Positions 7,857-15,451 of a DNA stretch of 52,657 nt are shown here, one piece after another. Within the stretch, counting starts at the first letter, position 1; the number at the start of each line of letters is the position of its first letter. Below the pieces are notes generated by a model. That model worked only from the letters and a program-made list of their open reading frames with translations. It was not told where the DNA came from and made no database searches. Source of the DNA: Candidatus Aminicenantes bacterium (GTDB taxonomy: Bacteria > Acidobacteriota > Aminicenantia > Aminicenantales > UBA4085); contig JAPKZJ010000035.1 in NCBI GenBank assembly GCA_026393855.1, forward strand, positions 1 to 52,657. The letters run 5' to 3'. The position numbers were made by a program, and so were the translations under genes.

Positions 7857-8903
7857 TCAGCACATCCCGTAGCGGGCCTTGGCTTCTTCGACGACGCGGA
7901 GGATCAGGTCATTGTAGGCATAGCCGGCGGTCCGGGCCGCCTTGGGCAGGCAGGAGTTCTCTTCGGGGTTGGGCAGGATGCCGGGCAGGGGGTTGACCTC
8001 GATGATGTTCGGCACGCCGGCCTCGTCGAGGCGGACGTCGATCCGGCACCAGTCCTTGATCCGCAGGATGCGGCAGGTCGCGGTGATCACTTCTTCGATG
8101 CGGGCCTTGAGGGCGGCGGGAATATCGGCCGGGCAGCTGAAGATGTCCAGCGGCTTGTCGGGCGTGTCCCAGATCCACTTGGCTTCGTAGGAATAGATCG
8201 GATTGGCCCCGGCCGGCAGGTCGCGGTAATCGATCTCCACGATCGGCAGGATTTCGGCGCGCGGATAGGTTCCCAAAACGCCGACGGTGAACTCGCGCCC
8301 GGTCAGGAACTGTTCGACGATGACCGGCTGCTTATAGATGCCGGTCACTTCGGCCGCAAGGGCCTCGAGCTCGGCCCGGGTCCGGACGACGTTGCGGTCC
8401 TTGATGCCCTTGCTCGAACCTTCGAAGAGCGGCTTGACGATGGCCGGCAGCGCGATGTCCGAGGGGACGGCCTGCCCCGGCTCGATCGTCCAGAAGCGGG
8501 CGTTGGGGATGCCGTAGTAGGAGAGAATCTCTTTAGCTCGCGACTTGTCCAGGCACAGGCTGAGCGTCAGCGGATCGGACCCCGTGTAGGGCAAGCCCAG
8601 AATCTCGCAGACGACCGGGATGTGGGCTTCGCGGTTGGGGCCGTAGAGCCGCTCGGCGATGTTGAAGACCATATCCGGGCGCAGCTCGCGCAGCCGGAGA
8701 TAGGCCTCCTCGTCGGCCTCAATCATGGCGACGTCGTGCCGCGCGCGCAAGGCGGAAACCACGGCTTGGATGGTTTCGTCGGAATCGCACTCGGCTAGAT
8801 GGTCGAGTGGAGGTTCGTCGTCTTCGCAGACGGAGTCGTCGGGACGACGGTTCACCGTGGCGGCCATACCTGCTTTCGAGCTGAAGAGCAGCGCAATCTT
8901 CAT
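7857..8903 (-). CDS. D-alanine-D-alanine ligase-type ATP-grasp protein (first of a pair)
   Basis: The 348-residue protein shares the fold of its downstream partner but is not a simple copy. Its motifs are LPAIVKPLFEGSSKGI, VEQFLTGREFTVGVLG and IDVRLDEAGVPNIIEVNPLPG, which are closer to classical Ddl enzymes. The N-terminal third is a Rossmann-like lobe with an acidic insertion (about residues 18-45) not usual in Ddl. It probably forms an amide or peptide bond; the substrates are unknown. The gene is the first of the ATP-grasp/ATP-grasp/kamA operon, with a promoter at 9008-9037 and a leader of about 100 bases. No strong ribosome site precedes ATG 8903. Confidence 0.85.
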   Translation of the reverse strand: MKIALLFSSKAGMAATVNRRPDDSVCEDDEPPLDHLAECDSDETIQAVVSALRARHDVAMIEADEEAYLRLRELRPDMVFNIAERLYGPNREAHIPVVCEILGLPYTGSDPLTLSLCLDKSRAKEILSYYGIPNARFWTIEPGQAVPSDIALPAIVKPLFEGSSKGIKDRNVVRTRAELEALAAEVTGIYKQPVIVEQFLTGREFTVGVLGTYPRAEILPIVEIDYRDLPAGANPIYSYEAKWIWDTPDKPLDIFSCPADIPAALKARIEEVITATCRILRIKDWCRIDVRLDEAGVPNIIEVNPLPGILPNPEENSCLPKAARTAGYAYNDLILRVVEEAKARYGMC

Positions 8904-9007
8904 CGGAATTTGACCGGGCGCCGCTCCCGCACGAAAAAGAGTCCCTTTCGCTCGTTCATCGACGTCTATAATCTTTCGCTTCGAACATTCCTATCGTAGT
9001 TCATGCT

Positions 9008-9037
9008 TATATATAGACCTATTCTATAAAATGTCAA
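9008..9037 (-). promoter_or_regulatory. Promoter of the ATP-grasp/kamA operon
   Basis: On the minus strand a perfect TTGACA (9037-9032) is followed after 18 bases by TATATA (9013-9008). The block is AT-rich, in sharp contrast to the surrounding DNA. Transcription would start near 9000, about 100 bases before ATG 8903. Confidence 0.65.
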
Positions 9038-9039
9038 TA

Positions 9040-9055
9040 CTATTTACGAAAATAG
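9040..9055. promoter_or_regulatory. Palindrome next to the -35 box, possible operator
   Basis: CTATTT-ACGA-AAATAG is a perfect 6-bp inverted repeat with a 4-base centre. It lies 3 bases upstream of the -35 box of the ATP-grasp/kamA promoter, a typical place for a regulator site. No regulator gene is adjacent, so the role is a guess. Confidence 0.35.
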
Positions 9056-9122
9056 ACACAATTTGTTGGGTTAGCTCTTCCGCCAACCCCCCAACGGTAG
9101 ATCTGTCCGGAAACCCGACATG

Positions 9123-9950
9123 TCAAAGGACGTAGTCGGGAAACAGGTAATAAGAGCGGGGGGCGAGGCGGCGGCGGGCCGCGGCCCTTTCATACGGCCG
9201 CAGAGGCGACCGATAATCCGAGGCCGGCGTTTTAAAGAGAAGAAAGACGCCGGCGGCGACGAGATCCGCCAGCCAAGCCGGATCGGGAGGGGTCTCGATG
9301 TGGAGGATGATCTTGGCGCCGCGCGAACGCGCCGCCGAAGAGCAAGCGGCAACGAGCGCGACGTCATCGGGCGCGGCCAGGCTTGCGTTCGTCAAGTGGA
9401 TCCAGGCGCCCCGGTCGGCCAGCGTCTCGAGGCCGGAGTCGAGCGGTCCATGATGCTGGTAGGCGAAGTAGGCACGGCCGGAGCCGCAATCCCAAGCCAG
9501 CTCGGACAGGGCGTCGATGTCGTGAGGCGCCGCGGCGTTGGACGTGTGGATGTCGACGCCGCTGCGGCCGAGCTCGCGCAGAGTCTCGAGCCCGGGCCCG
9601 TCGATCGGTCCGTGCTGAAAGAGCGCCGTGAAGGCGTTGCCCCGCTCGGCGGCGCACCGGATGAGAATGATCTCGGCCGCCTTGCGGCCGATTCGGTCCG
9701 AGGTATGGATTTCAATCCCAGCCTCGGCCAGCCATTCCAGCTCGGAGCCCCCGAAGCGGCCCTGATCGATGAGGCGGAGGCGGGCCCGCCGACGGCGGCA
9801 CGAGGAAGCCTCGTCGCCGAAGCCGGCGAAATCCAGCCGATCGTCGCGCAGCGTCATCGTTCGGAGGCCCGGGCGGGCGTCAAGGGGGATGTCGTCGGCG
9901 TGGACAAAGGCCGAGGGCGCGTCAGGGTCGGTTCGACTTGAAGCGTCCAT
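9123..9950 (-). CDS. Unrecognised protein made of four ~50-residue repeats
   Basis: I do not recognise this 275-residue protein. After about 58 variable residues it shows an internal repeat, units near 60-112, 112-166, 166-218 and a partial one at 222-250. Each unit reads 'G-x-L-E-x-L-x-x-x-G-x-x-I-H-T-S' followed by a helix and a hydrophobic strand (IILIRCA, GRAYFAYQ, AKIILHI). H-G-P-[IL]-D opens units 2 and 3. The predicted alternation of strand and helix suggests a solenoid or barrel. There is no signal peptide or membrane segment. Third codon positions are strongly GC-rich in this frame, which supports coding here and not on the opposite strand. It lies upstream of the ATP-grasp/kamA operon but that operon has its own promoter. 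Confidence 0.65.
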   Translation of the reverse strand: MDASSRTDPDAPSAFVHADDIPLDARPGLRTMTLRDDRLDFAGFGDEASSCRRRRARLRLIDQGRFGGSELEWLAEAGIEIHTSDRIGRKAAEIILIRCAAERGNAFTALFQHGPIDGPGLETLRELGRSGVDIHTSNAAAPHDIDALSELAWDCGSGRAYFAYQHHGPLDSGLETLADRGAWIHLTNASLAAPDDVALVAACSSAARSRGAKIILHIETPPDPAWLADLVAAGVFLLFKTPASDYRSPLRPYERAAARRRLAPRSYYLFPDYVL

Positions 9951-10145
9951 GTCTTATGCGCGCGATGATCCTAATCGTCAAGCGCGTAGCGTAGCATCGC
10001 CCCCCCATTTATGTCAAGAAAGGCTCAGGGTACGGGGGGCAAAACACGCTCACGCGCCCAGCGAGCGCGTTCGCTCCGCCGGCTCAGTCGCTCCCGGCCC
10101 CTGACCAAAACAAGGGAATCGGAAAGTCATTGGAAAAGACAACCT
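9951..10145. other. Gene-free stretch with no clear signal
   Basis: Between the repeat protein gene and the first family-2 hairpin I see GC-rich DNA with short self-complementary pieces but no ORF with coding character and no RNA gene. Confidence 0.5.
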
Positions 10146-10263
10146 TAAGGGGGAGGCAGCCCTTGGCGTTGGAGGGGGAACCCGCCAATGGTTCCCCCTC
10201 CAAGGCAGTCCCCGCTTCCTCGCCGACCCTAAGCTGAAGCTTAGGGCTGCAAAGCCCGTGGGT
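10146..10263 (-). repeat. Family-2 hairpin repeat, copy a
   Basis: A 14-bp perfect stem (10169-10182 with 10190-10203, loop of 7) carries TTGGAGGGGGAACC. A second perfect hairpin, CCCTAAGC-TGAA-GCTTAGGG, lies at 10227-10246. Read on the minus strand the order is small hairpin then large hairpin, the same as in copies b (14331-14427) and c (29126-29217). A GGGCT-GCAA-AGCCC stem followed by GTGGGTTTTT at 10243-10267 could end + strand transcription before queC. Confidence 0.7.
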
Positions 10264-10331
10264 TTTTCCCCCCATACCCTTCGCCCCGATCAATATCCCT
10301 TTCTAAAAACGATCGATTTCTCTAGTTCGGA

Positions 10332-10361
10332 TTGGAAAAGAACGAAATTTTGCACTATTAT
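10332..10361 (+). promoter_or_regulatory. Promoter of queC-queD-queE
   Basis: TTGGAA (10332-10337) and TATTAT (10356-10361) are 18 bases apart. The predicted start near 10368 is only about 3 bases before ATG 10371, so the mRNA would have almost no leader and no room for a preQ1 riboswitch. Confidence 0.5.
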
Positions 10362-10370
10362 GCAGGCGCC

Positions 10371-11072
10371 ATGATCGAAACAGCGGTGCTGCTCTCCGGC
10401 GGGCTCGACTCCACGACGGCTTTGGCCTGGGCCTTGGCCAAGCGGCGCTCGGTGCACGCCTTGACCTTCGATTACGGCCAGCGGCATCGGGTCGAGATCA
10501 AGATGGCCCGCCAGACCGCTCGCCGGTCGGGTGTCCCGCTGACGGCCCTCAAGGTCGACTTGGCCCGGATCGGCGGCTCGGCCCTTACCGACTCCGCCAT
10601 TCCCATCCCGTCCGTGAAGCGATTCGCCCATTCGGCCTCCGGTCCCCCGTCGACCTATGTCCCGTTCAGAAACGGGATCTTCCTAGCCCTCGCCGCGGCC
10701 TGGGCCGAAAAAAACGGAGCGCATGAGATCGTGACCGGGTTCAACATCATCGACTCGCCCGACTATCCCGACACCCGGCCGGCTTTCGTCCGGGCCATGG
10801 AACGCGCCGTCAACCTCGGCACCAAGGCCGCTTTCGGAGGCCCGCGGATCCGGATCACAGCCCCGTTCATCCATAAGACCAAGGCCGAGATCGTCCGGAT
10901 CGGGCTCGGCCTGGGGGCCGACTATTCGCGCTCGGTGTCGTGCTACCGCGGCGGCGAGGCCCCGTGCGGGACGTGCTCGGCCTGCCGGCTGCGGGCCCGG
11001 GCTTTCCGCGAGGCGGGGTTGGAAGACCCGCTGATCGTCAGGCTGCGGGGCAGCCGGGGAGGGATTCGATGA
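10371..11072 (+). CDS. queC: 7-cyano-7-deazaguanine (preQ0) synthase QueC
   Basis: QueC converts 7-carboxy-7-deazaguanine, ammonia and ATP into preQ0, the third step towards queuosine. The 233-residue protein has the PP-loop ATP site L-S-G-G-L-D-S-T-T (residues 8-16) and the C-terminal zinc cluster S-C-Y-R...C-G-T-C-S-A-C (about 192-207). Length and spacing are typical. I chose ATG 10371; a TTG 39 bases upstream would start inside the promoter. The stop overlaps the queD start (ATGA, 11069-11072), and queE overlaps queD, so the three preQ0 enzymes are translated as a unit. No folE gene is present here. Confidence 0.95.
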   Translation: MIETAVLLSGGLDSTTALAWALAKRRSVHALTFDYGQRHRVEIKMARQTARRSGVPLTALKVDLARIGGSALTDSAIPIPSVKRFAHSASGPPSTYVPFRNGIFLALAAAWAEKNGAHEIVTGFNIIDSPDYPDTRPAFVRAMERAVNLGTKAAFGGPRIRITAPFIHKTKAEIVRIGLGLGADYSRSVSCYRGGEAPCGTCSACRLRARAFREAGLEDPLIVRLRGSRGGIR

Positions 11073-11416
11073 GCTGGATTCTCAACGTCCGCGACCGCTT
11101 CTCGGCCGCCCATTACCTTCGCGAATACCACGGCAAGTGCGAGAAAATCCACGGCCACACCTTTCAGGTCGAGGTCCGGATCGAAGCCGCCGAGCTCGAC
11201 GCCACGGGGCTGGGCATCGACTTCGTCCTGATCAAGGAGAAGCTGGCCGCGGTCCTGCCGGACCACAAGCTTCTCAACGAGGTCTACGACTTCAACCCAT
11301 CGGCCGAGAACCTGGCCCGGCGGTTCTTCCAGGACCTCAAGCCCTTCTTCGCCGTCAAGGCGGTGACCGTCTGGGAGTCCGAGGATGCCTCGGCCACTTA
11401 CACTGAAGATCGCTGA
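11069..11416 (+). CDS. queD: 6-carboxy-tetrahydropterin synthase QueD
   Basis: QueD turns 7,8-dihydroneopterin triphosphate into 6-carboxy-tetrahydropterin, the first dedicated step of preQ0 synthesis. The 115-residue protein has the zinc ligands H15 (FSAAH) and H28/H30 (KIHGH), the catalytic C24 (GKCEKIHGH), and the ending VTVWESEDASATY typical of the family. It lies between queC and queE with overlaps on both sides (4 and 32 bases). Confidence 0.95.
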   Translation: MSWILNVRDRFSAAHYLREYHGKCEKIHGHTFQVEVRIEAAELDATGLGIDFVLIKEKLAAVLPDHKLLNEVYDFNPSAENLARRFFQDLKPFFAVKAVTVWESEDASATYTEDR

Positions 11417-12014
11417 GATCTTCGCCTCCCTCCAGGGCGAGGGCGCCCGTCAGGGTGAGCCGACGATCTTCGTGCGGCTGGCCGGGTGCAACCTGCGCTG
11501 CTCCTTTTGCGATACCCGCTGGGCCTGGGCCGGCGGGAGAAGCGCCTCGATCGAAGCCGTTGCGGCCGAGGTCCTGCGGCTCCGCGGCCGGTCCGGCGCT
11601 TCGTGGGTCTGCCTCACGGGCGGCGAGCCCCTGCGGCAGGATGTCGGACCGCTCATCCGCAGGTTGAAAGCCGAGGGCGTTCAAATCCAAGTCGAAACCA
11701 ACGGGCGGATCGATCGCCGGGTCAAGGTCGATTGGCTGACGGTCTCGCCCAAGCCGCCGGGATATGCCGTCCGTCCCTTCTATTTGAAGAAAGCTTCCGA
11801 AGTGAAGCTCGTCGTCTCGGACGAATTGACCGAAGCAGCCGTGCGGCGGGTCCGGACCGCGTTCCCAGCCGCCGTCCCGCTCCGGCTCCAGCTCGAATCC
11901 AACACCCGCCGCAGCTTGGTCAAGACACTTGGATTATTGGAGCAGGCGGCCAAAGCCGGCCTGCCCAACATCCGGCTGGGCGTCCAGCTCCACAAAATAC
12001 TGCGCCTGCCCTAA
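11385..12014 (+). CDS. queE: 7-carboxy-7-deazaguanine synthase QueE
   Basis: QueE is a radical SAM enzyme that contracts 6-carboxy-tetrahydropterin to 7-carboxy-7-deazaguanine. The cluster motif is C35-N-L-R-C39-S-F-C42, the classical CxxxCxxC form, preceded by the family marker SLQGEG. LTGGEPLRQ (about 75-83) and VETNGRI (about 101) complete the SAM-binding barrel. At 209 residues it is of normal length. Its ATG lies 32 bases inside queD. Fifteen bases after its stop a family-1 inverted-repeat element begins. Confidence 0.95.
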   Translation: MPRPLTLKIAEIFASLQGEGARQGEPTIFVRLAGCNLRCSFCDTRWAWAGGRSASIEAVAAEVLRLRGRSGASWVCLTGGEPLRQDVGPLIRRLKAEGVQIQVETNGRIDRRVKVDWLTVSPKPPGYAVRPFYLKKASEVKLVVSDELTEAAVRRVRTAFPAAVPLRLQLESNTRRSLVKTLGLLEQAAKAGLPNIRLGVQLHKILRLP

Positions 12015-12028
12015 ATAGTATTTTCGCC

Positions 12029-12303
12029 CGATTCCGGGAATGCCAAGCGATCCGATGTGCCGGCCAACGGCGAGATCGCGAGGGCGGCGCCTTTTTCCAC
12101 AGCTCTCTGAGGGTACCTGCCTTGCAGGCGCCGAGGGCTGTTTGAGCACGCGACATTCTGACGGAGTCGAAACGGAGTGGGCGGTCTACAAGACCGGGAG
12201 ATCTGGAATGCGGAGTTCCGAGGCGCTGAGGAGAGCTGTGGGAAAAGGCGAGTCGAGCCCGAAGCCGCCGGGCCGACACTTCGAATCGCTATTCCCGGAA
12301 TCG
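12029..12303 (+). repeat. Family-1 inverted-repeat element, copy A
   Basis: The 275-base block between the convergent 3' ends of queE and the glycosyltransferase gene folds on itself. The outermost 13 bases (CGATTCCGGGAAT, 12029-12041) are perfectly complementary to 12291-12303. The inner arms contain a 20-bp stem with one mismatch (about 12089-12108 with 12231-12250). The loop holds the family core: CCGAGGGCTGTTTGAGCACG at 12131-12150, AAGACCGGGAGATC at 12190-12203 and ATGCGGAGTTCCG at 12208-12220. All three motifs recur in copies B and C. There is no transposase. Weak CCTAAA direct repeats flank it. Confidence 0.8.
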
Positions 12304-12313
12304 GAAGAAGAAC

Positions 12314-14287
12314 CTAAAATCCTCGGTCGGGCAGGATGAAAAACAGCCGCCGGCCCTTGAAGTCGGATTCCTCGAACTTGGCCATGATTCTTTTAGCTTC
12401 GGCCGTCTGGCCCGTCTTCATGTAGCACTGGCCGAGCGAGACGAGCATCGGCCAGCGGACCTTGGGATTTTTTTCGAGCTGCAGGGCGGCCTCGAGCGAA
12501 TAAGCGGCCTTGCGGAAGTTCCGCGCCTCGAGAAGCCGCAGCCCCTCTGTCCGCAGGCTCTCGACGTCCGTCGCAACCCAGCCGTCGCCGCGCAGCACGT
12601 CCTCGACAAAGGCGCGGAACCCAGGCCCATACATCTTAAATAGGGACTCGGGCTCGGCTAAAAGCTCGACCGAGCGGCGCGGCCGAACCGGCGGAACGAT
12701 CGGCCGGCCCCGGCGCACCGCCCCCACCTCCTGGCTCAGCGGCACAAGCAGCCCCTTCTCCAAAGTCCCGACATAGGCATAGAAGGCTCGCCCGGGGTAG
12801 GCCTGCATCAACCCAAGCGTCGTCGCGTCACCGCGGTCGTTGGCGAAGAGGACGTCGCCATCCAAGCGCGGCGTGTCGTAGAGGAATCCCGAGCCCCACC
12901 ACCCGGTGGGGAATCCGGTCAACGGGGCATAGAGAAGCTTCATGACGACGACGGCGTTGCGCAGGCCGAGCGGAGCCAGGGCGTTGTGAATCCAGGCCGA
13001 AGAGCCGCACATGTTCTGGTCGTAGCGCTCGTAGAACCACTCGGTCCAGGACGGGGCGACCCAGCGCGGGAAGCGGAAGGCGAAGGCGTAGAGGGAGAAG
13101 ACGGCCAGGACGACGGCGAGCGCTTTCCTCCACCGGTCTTCGCCGAAGCGGCGCGTTCGGGCGGCGAGCAGCTCCGGAGCCCGGCGCAAACCCTTGGCGC
13201 TGAGAAGGACAAGCAAGGGCAGGGCGTCGAAGAACATCCGGGCGCCGAGGACGACGAAGGCCCCCCAGAAAAAGAAAAAGCCGACGACCATGGATAGGAA
13301 CCCGGCCAAGAGAAGCAAGTCCCGCCCGCGCTCCTCCTTCCTGCGCCGGAACGCCCACAGCGCGAACGGCAGGAGCCAAAGCGAGGTCAGCGGCCAGCCG
13401 AATAAATCCTTGTTGATGGCCGCCATGTTCTCGCCGATCTGGATGGCGGCGACGAGGGGGGTGAAATCATAATCGAGGGTGGCCGCCCGGCCGAAGATCA
13501 CCGAATACGCCTGCCCATAGCGGGCGATGTATCCCGGCTTCAGCGGATCGCCGGTCGTAGCGGCGTTGTAAGCGAGAAAGATGCCCAGCGCGAGGATTCC
13601 GGCCAAGGCCAGGGCCAGGGCGTTTTTCCAGCGGAGCTTGAGGCGGGCCAGGGTTCGCACGGCTAGGACAATCAGGAAGGGCAGGGCGAAGACGGCGGCG
13701 TTGTAAGGCCGGATGAGGAAAGCTAAGCCCAGGCTCGCCCCCGCCGCCAGACCGTTCCGGAAAGTCGGGGCCCGCAGCGAGCGGAAGAAGAAAAGCAGGA
13801 AGACGGCGTTGAAGACCATGCTGGCGGTATGCGACATCATGGTCGAAGACATCAACAGGAGCCAGATGGACAGCGCACCGAGAATAGAGGCGAGAACACC
13901 CGTCCGGCGGTCGTAGATCTCGGTCCCCAGCCAATAGAACAACAGGACGGCGAAAGCGGCCAGGATGGGATTGACGAGCCACGGCGCTCCGACCAACAGG
14001 CCCAGCGCCAGCAGGAAAGGGAAGCCGGGCGGGTAGATCGTGTACCAGCGGCCGACATTGACGACATGCGGAAAGTCGAAGGCCTCGGGAACGGGGGGCA
14101 AAGGCGCCGTGACGCCGCCGCCCAGGAAGATCCGGGCCTGGAAGAGATAAACGGTCTCGTCGTGGATGTGCGGGACGCGGTCGAAGATCAGGATGTTGTA
14201 GGCGGCGCAGAAAAGGAAGGCGAAAACGGCGCCGGCCGCGACGGGCCACGGCAACTTTTGGCGGCGGCCGGCGGCAGGTTCGCTCAT
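12314..14287 (-). CDS. Membrane glycosyltransferase, GT39/ArnT-like, with TPR-like tail
   Basis: The 657-residue protein has about ten membrane helices in its first 400 residues. After the first helix lies a periplasmic loop with D-R-V-P-H-I-H-D-E-T-V-Y-L, the acidic D-E site typical of dolichyl- or undecaprenyl-phosphate-sugar-dependent transferases (PMT/ArnT/GT39). The soluble C-terminus ends in two TPR-like helix pairs (EGLRLLEARNFRKAAYSLEAAL; LGQCYMKTGQTAEAKRIM). It probably moves a lipid-linked sugar onto a protein or envelope glycan; donor and acceptor are unknown. I chose ATG 14287; ATGs at 14296 and 14344 are less likely because the upstream sequence runs into a family-2 repeat. Confidence 0.75.
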   Translation of the reverse strand: MSEPAAGRRQKLPWPVAAGAVFAFLFCAAYNILIFDRVPHIHDETVYLFQARIFLGGGVTAPLPPVPEAFDFPHVVNVGRWYTIYPPGFPFLLALGLLVGAPWLVNPILAAFAVLLFYWLGTEIYDRRTGVLASILGALSIWLLLMSSTMMSHTASMVFNAVFLLFFFRSLRAPTFRNGLAAGASLGLAFLIRPYNAAVFALPFLIVLAVRTLARLKLRWKNALALALAGILALGIFLAYNAATTGDPLKPGYIARYGQAYSVIFGRAATLDYDFTPLVAAIQIGENMAAINKDLFGWPLTSLWLLPFALWAFRRRKEERGRDLLLLAGFLSMVVGFFFFWGAFVVLGARMFFDALPLLVLLSAKGLRRAPELLAARTRRFGEDRWRKALAVVLAVFSLYAFAFRFPRWVAPSWTEWFYERYDQNMCGSSAWIHNALAPLGLRNAVVVMKLLYAPLTGFPTGWWGSGFLYDTPRLDGDVLFANDRGDATTLGLMQAYPGRAFYAYVGTLEKGLLVPLSQEVGAVRRGRPIVPPVRPRRSVELLAEPESLFKMYGPGFRAFVEDVLRGDGWVATDVESLRTEGLRLLEARNFRKAAYSLEAALQLEKNPKVRWPMLVSLGQCYMKTGQTAEAKRIMAKFEESDFKGRRLFFILPDRGF

Positions 14288-14330
14288 GGCCCCCATTTTG
14301 CCCAAAGACGGGTCCGAAGGCAACGGATCC

Positions 14331-14427
14331 CCTTGGAGGGGCACCCTTGACCCGGGTTCCCCTCCAATGCTCTAATCGGCTTCACCGATTAGGGCTGCCA
14401 CCCCTCCAAGGAAGCCTTATCCGTTTG
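14331..14427 (-). repeat. Family-2 hairpin repeat, copy b
   Basis: TTGGAGGGGCACCC (14333-14346) pairs with GGGTTCCCCTCCAA (14354-14367) with one mismatch. CTAATCGG (14372-14379) pairs with CCGATTAG (14385-14392). On the minus strand it is preceded by CGGATAAGGCTTCC and GGGGTGGCAG, both also found in copy c at 29126-29153. It lies between two minus-strand genes, just upstream of the glycosyltransferase start. Confidence 0.75.
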
Positions 14428-14496
14428 CCTTTCATCGTATCCTTAGGAAAAACGACTCTCGAATCGATAGATAGACCGTAAGTGCCGGATTTCCGC

Positions 14497-15417
14497 TTAG
14501 GCTTCCGGGGCGACGGATGTTCTGCGCCCCGAGCGGGTCAACCAGACGCCGACCAGGACGACGGCCGCGCCGGCGGCCTGGATCGGCCGCAACCGTTCGC
14601 CCAGGAGCAAGGCGGCAAAGATCGCCGTGAAGAGAGGCGTGACGTTGTTGTAGACGGCGGTCCGGGCGTTCCCGATCCGCCGAACCGAGTAGTACCAGAC
14701 GATGTAGCCGAGGACGAGGGCGAAGACGGCGGAGAAGACAAGCGAGCCCCAGGCCTTCCAGGAGACGCCGGCAAAATCGACCGCCACCATGTCCGGCAGG
14801 GTCATGGGCATATAGGCCAGCGCCCCGATCGCAACCGTCAAGGCCGAAAACTTCAGCGGCGACATCCGACTCAAGAAAGGCTTGGCAAAGACGGTGCAGG
14901 ACGCCCAGATCACCGTCCCCAAGAGGATCAGGCCGTCACCGGCGAGGCCCGCGGGCGATAGTCGAAGCCCGCCGTCCTGGAGAGCGATGACCAGATACAG
15001 CCCGGCGAAGGAGAGCAGAATGCCCGCCCAGGAAATCGGCGGGATGCGCTCGATGCGGAACACCGCGCTGATGAGGGCCACGAATATGGGCGAGGTCGAG
15101 AGAATCAACGAAGAAATCGAGGCCGTCGTGCCGTGCATGCCGTGGATGAAGATGGCCTGATAGATCGCATTGCCGGCGATCCCAAGCGCCGCCAGGCCCG
15201 CGAGGTCCCGCCGCCGGACGCGGAAGCCCTCCCCCGATGCAGCTAGGACGGCGAGCAGAAGAACCGCCGTCAGCAGAAGACGCCAGCCGTTGAATCCGTC
15301 GGGCGTCATCTCGCGCAGGGCGATCTTGATGAAGGAGAAGTTGGCCCCCCAGAAGATGACGGCAAAGACCATCAGCAGGTCGCTGAGGCCGAATCGTCCG
15401 CCGTCCTTGAAAGCCAT
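14497..15417 (-). CDS. EamA/DMT-family transporter
   Basis: The 306-residue protein has ten hydrophobic helices arranged as two EamA repeats. The first begins VFAVIFWGANFSFIKIAL; the second starts near residue 150 (DGLILLGTVIWASCTVFAKPFLSR). This is the drug/metabolite transporter superfamily, inner-membrane exporters or exchangers of small metabolites; the substrate cannot be read from sequence. The gene starts 34 bases after queF on the same strand and may be co-transcribed with it, so transport of a deazapurine precursor is conceivable but unproven. No good ribosome site precedes ATG 15417. Confidence 0.85.
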   Translation of the reverse strand: MAFKDGGRFGLSDLLMVFAVIFWGANFSFIKIALREMTPDGFNGWRLLLTAVLLLAVLAASGEGFRVRRRDLAGLAALGIAGNAIYQAIFIHGMHGTTASISSLILSTSPIFVALISAVFRIERIPPISWAGILLSFAGLYLVIALQDGGLRLSPAGLAGDGLILLGTVIWASCTVFAKPFLSRMSPLKFSALTVAIGALAYMPMTLPDMVAVDFAGVSWKAWGSLVFSAVFALVLGYIVWYYSVRRIGNARTAVYNNVTPLFTAIFAALLLGERLRPIQAAGAAVVLVGVWLTRSGRRTSVAPEA

Positions 15418-15451
15418 GAAGAGGGTCCGAAGGGAAGCCGCGGGCGCCGGA

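Noticed and set aside
9120-9941. + strand frame of nearly equal length opposite the four-repeat protein
   Set aside because: Its translation is Arg/Gly-rich and featureless. The minus-strand frame has strongly GC-rich third positions and clear internal repeats.
10247-10370. preQ1 riboswitch upstream of queC
   Set aside because: The likely transcription start is about 3 bases before the ATG and I could not find the preQ1-I or preQ1-II consensus.
12029-12303. CRISPR array or tandem repeat
   Set aside because: The repeats are single, dispersed and self-complementary, with no regular spacer pattern and no cas gene nearby.
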